A stretch of DNA of 64,000 bases from Hippopus hippopus (taxonomy: Eukaryota; Mollusca; Bivalvia; Cardiida; Cardiidae): NCBI GenBank assembly GCA_946811185.2, contig OX328113.1:25891521-25955520 (forward strand). The letters are read 5' to 3'. Each line of letters begins with the position of its first letter. The stretch's first letter is position 1. Under the pieces are notes generated by a model. It was not told the DNA's origin, did no database searches, and saw only the letters and a program-made list of their open reading frames with translations. A program made the translations under genes and the position numbers. Positions 42,595 through 52,098 of the stretch are shown in pieces.

Positions 42595-42802
42595 ATATTG
42601 TCGTTTTGGGGTTGTACGAGGGGCAATATTGGGAAGAGAGCAGTGGCATTAAATTAGAGGTTTATTTGTAATGCTATGTTTTAAGAGGCCATCTTTCATC
42701 TCCAGGAAATTGTTTTTCTTTATTTCGATAGATCACGATGACAACCAGCTTTATTCTCCTTTTCCGACGATGTTTTCAAAAGCTGTTTTCACAAGCGTCG
42801 TT

Positions 42803-43101
42803 GCCGAGCGCCGGTAGCTCAGTCGGTAGCGTACAGGACTTGAGAACAGGGGGTCGTTGGTTCGATCCCTAGCTCGGCAAATTTCCTTTCGAGGTTTGAT
42901 GATAGTCATTACGACAGGACTTATTCCTCTTTCACCGCTGACCATTGTTTCGACGATAGTTATATGGGGAAGCAGCCAGTGGTTCGGAAAAAATATTGTG
43001 CAGAGTACCACTAACAGAAACTCCAGGAAAGCATGGATAGGTGCACTGGCCGCCTCGATATAACTGAAATAATGTTGAAAACAATCAATCATTCAATCAT
43101 T
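42803..43101 (+). mobile_element. SINE-1, full length, inserted in Fam-D
   Basis: GCCGAGCGCCGGTAGCTCAG to the short CAATCATT tail. Target-site duplication AGCGTCGTT at 42794-42802 and 43102-43110. Flanks 42730-42793 and 43111-43135 are one Fam-D copy (GATGTTTTCAAAAGCTG ... GGTTTGGTAAAGGGT). Confidence 0.9.
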
Positions 43102-43208
43102 AGCGTCGTTAACACGGTATGGTTTGGTAAAGGGTAGCACAAGCAAACCTCTTATAATGTTTTGTAATTGGCAAATGAGATTATTCAAATATGTGTTTGG
43201 AAGGAAAA

Positions 43209-43388
43209 TTAAGAAATAATCTTGTTTCTATCGTGGTTTATCGTTCAATAAACCACAGTTGTGAGTTATGAAGCACAATAAATAATCCACAAGGGCGATA
43301 GCCGGAGTGGTTTTATTCATTGCGCCTCATAACTCACAACGTGGTTTATTTAAGAAATAATCTTCTTTCTATCGTGGTTTATCGTTCA
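43209..43388. repeat. Foldback bounded by 39-bp direct repeats
   Basis: TTAAGAAATAATCTT... to ...ATCGTTCA occurs at 43209-43247 and 43350-43388 with one mismatch. Between them GTGGTTTAT/ATAAACCAC and TTGTGAGTTATGA/TCATAACTCACAA pair. Confidence 0.75.
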
Positions 43389-43389
43389 C

Positions 43390-43595
43390 CTACGCATGTG
43401 TTTCCTGGCTTTCTTACGCCAGTACCGACACAACTTTCTTTTCGAGACACTGTCTACTTTTCTCACATGCATCAGAGGTGAGAGGTAAAAAATCGCCGGA
43501 AAGTAAGCTTACCTCAACCGGGTATCGAACGCGCAACCACCAGGTCATGAGTCAGATACACTTAACACTGAGCTACCTGACCAAGCGCTTATGTA
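43390..43595 (-). mobile_element. Diverged tRNA-headed SINE
   Basis: CGGGTATCGAACGCGCAACC and TGAGCTACCTGACCAAGCG are box B/A complements. The body CCTGGCTTTCTTACGCCAGTA recalls SINE-1 at low similarity. Confidence 0.55.
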
Positions 43596-43717
43596 TAAAG
43601 ATGTGTTGAAAATATATGACAATATAAGAAACTTAATCAGTGTTGGAGTAACACTTCCTTATCCACTTAAAGAAATTTTTAGAAATGAATGGACCAAAAA
43701 GAATTAGTTTAGTTTAA

Positions 43718-44054
43718 AGATGCACCCTTACAGCCAGTGAGTAAACAAACGCTGTTAAAACTTTACAATGTGTAGAATCTAGATAGCCGTGTAAACGTAA
43801 ATAAAAAGTCGATATAAGGTGTGTGGGATAAAGAGACGCCAGGGATTTGTCTTCGATTTAAACCGGAAACTGTGGTTGTTATGTCTATGGCTAGCCGCAA
43901 TAGAATGAAATACATTTTCTATCCGTCGTAATCTGTGCAACCTTGCAACCGTCAGGGGCAACATTTTGGCACGGAGGTACAAGAACGATTATAGTTTCAT
44001 AAAATAAAGATAAAATTGGTTACAAAACTGGATGAAAACGAGTAAAGATGCATC
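43718..44054 (+). mobile_element. Fam-E MITE (TTAA-flanked, 337 bp)
   Basis: TTAA at 43714-43717 and 44055-44058. AGATGCACCCTTACAGCC and AAAGATGCATCT ends. Confidence 0.85.
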
Positions 44055-44069
44055 TTTAAAGGTACTTAT

Positions 44070-44258
44070 TTAACATCGATTGAGAAACAAGTCCTTACAA
44101 CTTATACTTATCTCTCTCGATTCTGCCTCCTTGAAACTACATCAGAACTCGCGCCGAATGTGTGGGCCAGTGAACAGCCCCAAAGTTGACACGCGCTCCC
44201 GGGTATCGAACTCGGGACTTTTTGGCTACGAGGCCGACGCTCTACACCCAAAAAGAAC
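44070..44258 (-). mobile_element. SINE-2 copy
   Basis: TCGATTGAGAAACAAGTCC to TACGAGGCCGACGCTC, reverse complement of 14838-15030. Box B is TCCCGGGTATCGAACTCGGG. Confidence 0.7.
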
Positions 44259-44265
44259 TCAACCA

Positions 44266-44512
44266 TTATCTGTGAAAAGGGGGCTTAATGCATCTGAAAA
44301 AGTATCGATCCATGTCCGCGCAGGCTGACATTGGCCGGAGCTTTTTGATATAGTTAAATTTTCTGCATGTCAAAGACCGTTCTACTACATGATTCAGTCG
44401 GTTGTCAGACAAAATGGATTTTATGGATCCATAATTATGTGACTACTTTCTTAGTATAATGCATCACTGAGATGCATTAAGCCCCTCTTTTGCCAGAGCA
44501 TGGGTCATTTCA
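44266..44512 (+). mobile_element. Fam-A MITE with hairpin arm deleted
   Basis: ATTATCTGTGAAAAGGGGGC to CCAGAGCATGGGTCA. The left hairpin arm is missing (CATGTCCGCGCAGGCTGAC). Confidence 0.8.
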
Positions 44513-44514
44513 GC

Positions 44515-44700
44515 GTTAAACCCTTATCCTGCTGAATCATAAAAATGATACCTTCAAGTCGATAGTAAAAACGCAACGGTTGCTATTTCTAAGATATTTT
44601 TGTGGGAAGAAATATCTCCTAATCGGACAGTGTAGATCCAAGATCAGACTGCACGTTCTGTGATCTTGATCTACACTGTCCGCAAAAGGTCAGTGATATA
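44515..44700 (-). mobile_element. Fam-C MITE
   Basis: AAACCCTTATCCTGCTGAAT to CAAAAGGTCAGTG. The right hairpin arm lost GTGCAGTC. Confidence 0.75.
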
Positions 44701-44705
44701 TGTAT

Positions 44706-45117
44706 ATGTAGGTTAAATTACGTCGAACCCTTTTAAACTACGTTTCAGCACGTCCAAGTAAGTTTAAGCATTTTCCTGCATGCCCTAGTTATTTATATGT
44801 GCGTTATTTAACGTGCTTGTGACCAAAGCTCTTGGCTGCTAGGTACGACTTTGTCACTGTCTGTGCAATCTGATCTTAATCCATTGTGTTCACAAAAGCA
44901 CACTGATTCGTGCTTGGCAACCTAAGAGTGATATTTCATACATAATGTCAACATTATTCAATGACCTAAATACGAGTACTTCATATGTAAATTACTCGTA
45001 GATCTACCGTGAAACTGTTAACTTTAATGCGTTGTTTTAAAACTTCCTAGTTTCTAGAAAAGGAGCAGCTCTTAATCACTATTATTTCACGTCCGAATAA
45101 ACAGAATGCTTAACAGC
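44706..45117 (+). repeat. Left arm of a ~410-bp inverted pair
   Basis: It is the reverse complement of 56812-57236 (e.g. GCACACTGATTCGTGCTTGG, ATAATGTCAACATTATTCAA, AATAAACAGAATGCTTA). Similarity is about 88-90 % by eye. It ends 19 bp before the YR retrotransposon. Confidence 0.85.
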
Positions 45118-45135
45118 CTAGCGGTTAACTAATTG

Positions 45136-45294
45136 TTGGTACTCAGCGGTACATCGTATAGCTGAGTACCATTGTCCTAGCGGACGGGTAGATACAAAAC
45201 CAGTTTTGCACGAGAGATGTGCGGTAGTTATTTATAGATTGGGCGTAGTCGAGCTTCACTTCTAGAGAGACCTTCGTGGCATCAGCACGTACTT
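45136..45294 (+). repeat. A1 split direct repeat
   Basis: It begins TTGGTACTCAGCGG and ends GCACGTACTT. It contains an inverted repeat GGTACTCAGC...GCTGAGTACC near its left end. Confidence 0.95.
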
Positions 45295-45312
45295 ACTTAC
45301 TTCTTAAGAAAT

Positions 45313-45618
45313 ATGGCGAGAGAAGAATTGGTTTCGTTGATAGACCAAAGACTGAAGTCGTCTTTGACTGAATGCAAGGCCGACATTCTTTCTAGTACGG
45401 AGAATGTCATGACAAAGATAAGTGGTATCACTAATTCTGAACAAGTATCAAAAATAAGTGGTTTATTGAATGGAGGGCATACATTCAAGCGTAAATCGAA
45501 AGAGGAGCAGTTCAAGTATAATTAGAAAGTTAGCATAGTTTTGGAAGAGGCAGATAACCTACTGCAGTCGGAAAAAATTGTTGAAAGCAGAGAAAAAATC
45601 GCAGAAGGTAAAAATTGA
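45313..45618 (+). pseudogene. Gag-like N-terminal ORF of the YR element
   Basis: It opens MAREELVSLIDQRLKSSLTE and includes FKRKSKEEQFKYN, a block resembling the N-terminal ORF of bivalve DIRS/Ngaro elements. A TAG at 45523-45525 interrupts the frame, which then continues as KVSIVLEEADNLLQSEKI to a TGA. A possible splice donor GAAG|GTAAAA lies at 45605-45612. The rest of Gag, including any zinc knuckle, is not seen. Confidence 0.65.
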
Positions 45619-45841
45619 AAATGTTTTATAGACTTTTATCACGGTTTGTAGAAAGCATGTCTGTATAGTATCGATTATTTATTTTCGTCAGTTCTTTTTT
45701 ATCAAAGCACTGACGATGCTGATAGCAGATAAATTACGTTGCATAACTTTTTCACATGATATAGAAAAAAGAGGAATATTTGACCTTGATGTAGAGTATT
45801 GAGTGTTTGATCATTTTTCAATAAGACAATCATTTACTTCC

Positions 45842-46075
45842 CCGTGGGGTCCCGGGTTTTTTTTAATTTATAGAATAGGACCTCGGCCTTTCTCTATGGC
45901 ATGTCGTAGAAGGCGACTAAAATTAGAGACAAACGGCTGCTTTCCTCGTAATTCGTAGGATTGCAGCAGGCTGGGTAGTTCTTATTCCAAATCCTGTATT
46001 TTTTTCTCGATGTAAATAGGGTTTGGAATGGGAATCAATTGGCCTGTGGGACCCCGTGTGGTTTAATCGGGGGTA
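45842..46075. repeat. Probable non-coding insertion inside the YR element
   Basis: CCCCGTGGGGTCCCGGG at the left and GGGACCCCGTGTGG at the right are inverted. Internal GGCATGTCGTAGAAGGCGAC is echoed at 46889-46909. Confidence 0.5.
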
Positions 46076-46678
46076 TAAGAATTTATCCTGTCACTTCCGG
46101 GTTTACCTGACGGATAACAGGGTGCCGTATATTTTTTTTGTTATCCGTCAGTTGGTCACGTGACCGCTAAGTGCGCACTTGCTGACTGGGACTATTTTCA
46201 ACCAAGCGTCTTACTGCCGTAATGAATGAAGTAATCGCTAGCGAATACTTTTGCTCGTTTAATTAATAGTCTGTTATGTTAAAACATATTGTCTTCTTCG
46301 CCACAATATTTTTCTGCGGATATACGTCACGTTTACTAATTATGACGTAGCCAATATCATTCATGACGTCATTATTGCAGCTGCATATCCAGAGGGTTTT
46401 GTAAACACGGTTCTTCATTTTTTGAAGTTTCTCATACATCTAGTGAGAAAGATGTCAATATGTGCCTTATTTCGAACGAAATGTTTAATTTAGTCGGATT
46501 TTGGATTGTAATTGAGAAAAGGGATAAATAAAATAGACGTTTGGTGTCTTGGATTGGGAAAGTCGATCAGGCTCGGCTCCGGAAATTTATTAAAGGTACG
46601 GTCTTTATCAATGTTTTCTTTTTTTTTTTCGTTTGTTTTGTTTTGTTTTGTTCCGTTACAGTGAGTGACAGGATAAAT

Positions 46679-46821
46679 AGAATAGATGGTTGGTGTCTTG
46701 GATGGGTTAAGTTTATCGGGCTCGGCTCCGAAATTTATCCGGTTCGCCTTCGGCTCACCAGATAAATTCCTCCGCCTTGCCCGATAAACTTAACCCATCC
46801 AAGACACCAACCATCTATTCT
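46679..46821. repeat. Hairpin with perfect 43-bp arms
   Basis: AGAATAGATGGTTGGTGTCT... (46679-46721) is exactly complementary to 46779-46821, loop 57 bp. A third, diverged copy of the arm lies at 46530-46585. Confidence 0.93.
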
Positions 46822-47089
46822 CTATAAACCACTGCAGTCCCGCGATCGTCACATCTGCCATTTCATCTGGCGGAACAAAAGTGACAGCATGCATGTCGTA
46901 AAAGGCGACAAAAGGGGCATCATTTTGTGTTTCGTCCATTCCTCATTTATCATGTTTGTCTTATGTTGTTGCACATGTATGTTATTTTCACCTCGCATTA
47001 TTGTTTACTAAGTAAGTGCGCCCAATATGACCTAAGTTGTCGACGGGCCTTAAAACACTATTCATCATTCATCATCACCAGCTGGAAGG

Positions 47090-48200
47090 CTGAAAAGTAG
47101 TATAGATAAATGGATGTTGGCAAAAGATAGCCAATACATACATAGTGTGATTGAGCATGGCTACAAATTGCCATTAAAAAAAAAGATACCAGATAGTGTA
47201 ATACTAAAGAATAATAGATCTGCTAGAGATAACATGGTATTTGTTTTTGAAGAGATACAAAGGTTGTTAGCAAAACAAGTTATTTCAGAGGTACAAAGTC
47301 CTCCATATATTGTAAATCCATTGACTGTAGCATATAACAAATGGTAAGCCTAGGCTAGTATTGGATTGCAGGCATATAAATGATTACTTGCACCAGTTTA
47401 AAGTAAATTTTGAAGATATAACAGTTGCTGAAAGTTTGTTTGATAAAAACGCTGTTATGTATACTTTTGATTTAAAAAGTGCATATCACCATATTGATAT
47501 TTTCAGTGAACAAACAACCTATTTAGGTTTTTCATGTATTGATAAAGGTGTGAACAAGTATTATGTTTTTAATCAGCTACCATTTGGTATCAAAACCACC
47601 GGACATTCATTCGCCAAAGTCCTACGAGTCGTCATCGAATTTCTGAGAAATAATAGCCACAGGGTTATTGCATTTCTAGATGATGGTATCGGAGGACATA
47701 CTAATTACGATAAGGCTTTGGCTTCAAGTGTTTTCACAAAGCAAACTAGTCTTGAATTCGGATTTCTTTTAGCAGAAGAGAAATGCCAATGGATTCCAAC
47801 TAGACAAGTTGTTTGGTTAGGTCATACTATAGACATGCATCAAAATTTGTTATTTATTGCAGAAGAAAGAATACAAAGGTTACTAAGGAAACTTGGCTCC
47901 ATTTTGATGACATTGGAAAATAAGGCAATGCTTTTGATTCATGTTAAGGTGCTTGCAAACGTTGTCAGTCAAGTTATATCCATGCAGAGTGTTTTGGGTA
48001 ATAAGGTGAGATTAATGACAAGAGAACTGTTTAGTTGCATAAATGCAAGAACCAGTTCGAATGCCCCGGTAATAGTTGCACCGTGTGGTATTTATTCAGA
48101 TGCAAGTAGTACTGGTTATGGCGGATATATCGTACAAGAGTTAAATGTTGGTTTAGCATCCATAATTGAAAACAGTGGGCTGTTTGATTCTGGAAAAAGT
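47090..48200 (+). pseudogene. Reverse transcriptase of the YR element
   Basis: It starts near GRLKSSIDKWMLAKDS and includes SPPYIVNPLTVAYNK. One single-base frameshift at about 47345 separates this from KPRLVLDCRHINDYL. Core motifs are FDLKSAYHH (first catalytic Asp codon at about 47469), LPFGIKTT and FLDDG (from 47673, the DIRS-type version of the YxDD box). Codon use and motif order fit the Ngaro/DIRS RT. Only the frameshift visibly breaks it. Confidence 0.88.
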
Positions 48201-49302
48201 GGCATGGTTTTTTCAGATTCCGTATTTGACCTTTATGAGTCCTCGGAAATGAACTCTGAGAGTAAATTCAAATTGTTAACCCCGGAAGTGGTGTCCATTG
48301 ATGCAGTGACCAAGGAAACGGTCCTTGACTCGAACAGGGCCCCGGAAGTGGCTGCTGGTTCTATAGCGACCCCGGAAGCGGTCATGAGTTCATGTTCGAC
48401 CCCGGAAGAGGTCTATGTTATAGGGTCTGTCTCCAACTCAGAACTGTTGAGTTAAAATCGGCTTCGGAAATAGCCACTATGAAAACTCTAGGGGACCAAA
48501 AGGTAACTGTGTCAAAAAAATAACGTCATATCGGAATATGAACAAAGTCAGCTTTTAACTGACTCAAAAATAATCGGGTCATGGTCAAATTCAGAACAAA
48601 GCGAAAGTTCGACCTGGAGAGAAGCTGAATCAATTTTTCGCGTTGTAAAGTCAAACGCAGGAATGTTGAAAAATTCTATTATAAATGTTTATTGCGACAA
48701 CAAAAATGTTGGATCAATTTTGATGAATGGTAGTCGCAACAGTAAGTTGCAGAATATTGCTTTAAACTTACGCAAACTATGCGAAAGTGAAAACGTTGTT
48801 TTACGCCCAGAATGGATTCAGCGCAGTCGTAATGATATGGCGGATTACCTAAGTCGTTGTTTTGATTACGATGACTGGGAAATAAAATACAAACTTTTCA
48901 AAGCTCTGAGCAGCCGTTTGGGTCCATTTTCAGTAGATAGATTCGCTTCCCAAGGTACTAGATTCAATTCGGGATAGTGGGTACCAGGCACTGAAGGCAT
49001 CGACTGTTTAGCACAGCCATGGCAAAATGAGGTAAATTGGGTTGTTCCACCTCCGAGATTGATACTTTGCTGTATTGGAAAAATAATGCAGGAAAAGGCA
49101 AATTGCACCCTTATTATTCCTAAATGGAAAAGTGCGGCTTTTTGGCCTCTAATTGCGAATGATAACGGTACATTCAAACCGTTTGTAATAGAAGCTGTAA
49201 ACTTGGGAAGGAAAAATGTTATTGTATCGGGTAGAGGAAATAATGGCTGCTTTGCCAAGAATCCATTAGCCTTTGATATGCTGGCTTTAAAAAGCTTTTT
49301 TT
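48085..49302 (+). pseudogene. RNase H and downstream conserved region of the YR element
   Basis: RNase H begins YSDASSTGYGGYIV (about 48095). It is interrupted by a long insertion with decapeptide repeats and a TAA at 48453-48455. It resumes at about 48560 with GSWSNSEQSESSTWREAE, then NVYCDNKNVGSILMNGSR and RPEWIQRSRNDMADYLSR. The region FDYDDWEIKYKLF to PPPRLILCCIG, common after RNase H in DIRS-like elements, contains one TAG at 48975-48977 and ends TGA at 49302. Confidence 0.82.
48281..48430 (+). repeat. 30-bp in-frame minisatellite (decapeptide repeat)
   Basis: Five units start at exactly 48281, 48311, 48341, 48371 and 48401, core CCCGGAAG(T/C/A)G. They encode TPEVVSIDAV, TKETVLDSNR, APEVAAGSIA, TPEAVMSSCS and TPEEVYVIGS. 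It lies inside the RNase H domain. Confidence 0.85.
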
Positions 49303-49439
49303 GAAAATGCTAATAGACTTAAAATGTATGTTTTTGACAGGTGTTGGTTTAAAACAGACTTTGAAGCGGAAATTGAATGATGCGGGCGTATGTGGTCACA
49401 AACAAATTCGTTTGGCAGATAAAATGTCTGGCTATCTAC

Positions 49440-49777
49440 TTTGATCCAAAGCGGACAATACAGTGAAAAAGTACAGTAGCTCTTTTCATTTATTTGAGCG
49501 TTTCTGTGTACAGCACGATCTATCATTAAAGCCCGCTTTGCCAATAACTGTAGCCATGTATTTCACATCACTCATAGACGAGGGGAAGTCGGACAATGTT
49601 ATTACAGCCGCGTTTTACGGTATTACGTGGGTACATAGTATTAAAGATTTCAGTGATCCAACAGACAGCAACATTGTGAAACAGTTACTTGAATGTGCTA
49701 AACCTTTGAACTCAAAGCCAGTGCAGAAGAAGGACGTTTTATCGGCTGAAATGTTAGTCCTTATGTACAATGTATGA
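49440..49777 (+). pseudogene. Tyrosine recombinase, N-terminal part
   Basis: KKYSSSFHLFERFCVQHDL...ITVAMYFTSLIDEG fits the core-binding (SAM-like) domain of DIRS YR proteins. The frame ends at AEMLVLMYNV, where about 1.06 kb of unrelated sequence begins. Confidence 0.75.
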
Positions 49778-50842
49778 TGTCATAGGGTGGAAATTGGTTC
49801 AAATAAAATGTTCTTGGAAAAGATAGCGAATTTGTTTGTAGGTTGTTGTGTTCAGTCTTCAGTGGGTGACTTTCAGAAGAGAGGCATCGCTTGATTTATC
49901 AGTGTGTCATAGTTCTATCAGTGAGGTTTCTTTTGATTTGTTTAAACAGTTTTATTTTTCTCTTCAGTTTTATTGCCATCTTTTCGTATCCATAGTTGTC
50001 TTTTCCCATTGATTCATCTTGACTCATTTTCATTTCGTTTCATTTCGTTATAAAATGTCTTATCTGCAATTGTACTCATGAACTCTGAATTTACTTTTCA
50101 GAAGCAATTTGAAGTTGAGGACGTCTTCTTTTTCGAAGAGGGGAAGTATGTCATAGGGTGGAAATTGGTTCAAATAAAATGTTCTTGGAAAAGATAACGA
50201 ATTTGTTTTATTTCTTTACCAATTATTATGGCCCTTAATGTACACCGTAGTTAGTTAGTTTTTACTTATGGTCAAAGGTGGGTAATTCTAACATCATACT
50301 AATCTTTGTTGGAATAACCTGGCCTGGATACTCTTCCTCTACACACTGCGACTTCATTCTCTTTGTCTCTGACATATTTTGAATTGCAGAAAAATTTTTA
50401 TCTCAAGATATATATTATATATATTCAGGTAACGCCCCCCTTTTTGCTAAATGGTTGTTGTATGTTTATATGTTGTATTGTGACATTTGTTTGCCTAGAA
50501 TCGGTTATTTAAACTGTTTACACGGATTTTCGTGATGCGATATAAGACCGCGTAAATGGACGCAAACTTGTCTCCTTGTTATAATGGAGAGAATGCTTAT
50601 TATTGCTATGTTTCGTTTTCAGATTACGTTATTCTTGTATAGTCTATGTCCATGTGTGTGAATGTCCATTTATATTGTCTGCAACATCACCCATCATCAC
50701 GATTAAACATCACCATCATCAACTTTCATATCTGTCGTCATCTATCGAACCCACCACATACGAACAGCCGAAATAAAGTAGAGCAATCCCCAACGTAGGG
50801 AAGGGCACGGATGGTCGAATAAGGACGACATAACGTTTTTGA
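49778..50842. other. Insertion (or intron) splitting the recombinase
   Basis: It holds a direct repeat of about 56 bp, GTCATAGGGTGGAAATTGG... at 49780-49835 and 50151-50206. AAT|GTATGA at the left resembles a splice donor, but no strong polypyrimidine-AG acceptor precedes 50843. No coding signal. Confidence 0.6.
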
Positions 50843-51393
50843 TTTGAGAGACTATGTATCATTATGTTGTCATATTCAGGTTTCTTACGTATAAGTGAAA
50901 CCCTCGAATTACGCTGTAGAGATATTTCTTTTCAAGATGATAATTTATCGATCAATATAAGAAAGGGTAAAACCGACATCTACAGAGACGGGTCTGAAAT
51001 TTTGTGGCTGAAGGTAGTACCTCTGCATGTCCCGTAATGTTGTTGAAAAGGTACATAGATAAAGCAAATTTGTCTTGTGAGTCTGAAGATTATTTGTTTA
51101 AACCAGGATTTTGTTCTAAACAAAAGGTTTCTCTCGTAAACAAAAACAAAAAGCTCAGTTATACTAGAGCAAAGGAATGCGTTTTAAGTAAATTGAAATT
51201 GGTAGCCACAAGCCTAAAATTAGGCACAGATTCTTTGAGAGCAAGCGGAGTCACCGCAGTAGCTAATGCTTCTAATGTTTCAGAAAGGTGCTTAAAAAGG
51301 CATGGAAGGTGGAAAACGGATATTGCTAAAGATAGTTACGTTAAAGACAGTCTTGAAAAGAGATTATCAGTAACAAAATCGTTACACTTATAG
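50843..51393 (+). pseudogene. Tyrosine recombinase, catalytic part
   Basis: IIMLSYSGFLRISETLEL contains the first catalytic Arg region. A single-base frameshift at about 51003 precedes AEGSTSACPVMLLKRYIDK. DSLRASGVTAVANASNVSER (second Arg), LKRHGRW (catalytic His) and DSYVKD (nucleophile Tyr) follow in correct order. The motif residues survive; the frame does not. Confidence 0.82.
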
Positions 51394-51475
51394 ATGTGTG
51401 ACGTTGAGTCTTAAAAGAATTCATGTGAATATCGAATTTCAATTTGTATTCATACCCTATACTTTGTATGGTGTA

Positions 51476-51546
51476 TACATGCGTCTCGTCATACGCATAA
51501 CATTACTGATGTTGTTTTCTTGGTTTGTGGACCCATCGGGTAGGAC
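51476..51546 (+). repeat. B1 split direct repeat
   Basis: TACATGCGTCTCGTCATACG to ATCGGGTAGGAC; matches B2 with three mismatches. Confidence 0.92.
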
Positions 51547-51549
51547 TTA

Positions 51550-51708
51550 TTGGTACTCAGCGGTACATCGTATAGCTGAGTACCATTGTCCTAGCGGACG
51601 GGTAGATACAAAACCAGTTTTGCACGAGAGATGTGCGGTAGTTATTTATAGATTGGGCGTAGTCGAGCTTCACTTCTAGAGAGACCTTCGTGGCATCAAC
51701 ACGTACTT
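51550..51708 (+). repeat. A2 split direct repeat
   Basis: 159-bp match to A1; the only difference is ATCAACACG versus ATCAGCACG. Confidence 0.95.
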
Positions 51709-52027
51709 CAAATTCAAATTCGATATTTTTTCCAGATAAAGTTACATGTATATTTCAGTTGAAGTCGGAATATCGAAATTCTTCAGAAAAAAAAAAGAAT
51801 GCGGCCCAACATTCCATGGCATATGACATTGACAAATGGGCACAGGTTTCCAGAGTTTTTCCTTTAAAAAGACAGGTTTATCTCTGGTTTTTCCTGGGCG
51901 AGTCAGGCCGAATTCAGCTATTAGTAGTTCCTTTTCATAGAAAGTCTGTAGACCATATTTCTTGTATGTGTATCATAGTTCGCCTTTCACATGTGTATAT
52001 GTATGTATATATAACTATTGATGCCAA
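51709..52027 (+). other. A2-B2 spacer with short open frame
   Basis: A frame from 51690 to 52061 encodes 123 aa without a recognised domain. It overlaps both repeats, and I do not call it a gene. Confidence 0.4.
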
Positions 52028-52098
52028 TACATGCGTCTGGTCATACGCACAACATTACTAATGTTGTTTTCTTGGTTTGTGGACCCATCGGGTAGGAC
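52028..52098 (+). repeat. B2 split direct repeat, right end of element
   Basis: TACATGCGTCTGGTCATACG to ATCGGGTAGGAC, then flanking DNA. Confidence 0.92.

Larger units (their letters stand above)
45136..52098 (+). mobile_element. Tyrosine-recombinase retrotransposon, DIRS order, Ngaro/PAT-like, decayed
   Basis: The element is about 6.96 kb. Split direct repeats are A1 45136-45294, B1 51476-51546, A2 51550-51708 and B2 52028-52098. A1 and A2 are 159 bp with one mismatch; B1 and B2 are 71 bp with three. B1 and A2 are 3 bp apart, which reproduces the circle junction expected when right end (B) joins left end (A). There is no LTR-type target duplication, as expected for YR integration. Coding order is Gag-like, RT, RNase H with a downstream conserved region, then tyrosine recombinase. 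Stops, frameshifts and insertions make it non-autonomous now. It replicates through RNA and a circular DNA intermediate in known relatives. Confidence 0.9.

Noticed and set aside
45297..45515. Minus-strand frame opposite the Gag-like ORF
   Set aside because: It is the antisense shadow of the recognisable plus-strand Gag-like frame.
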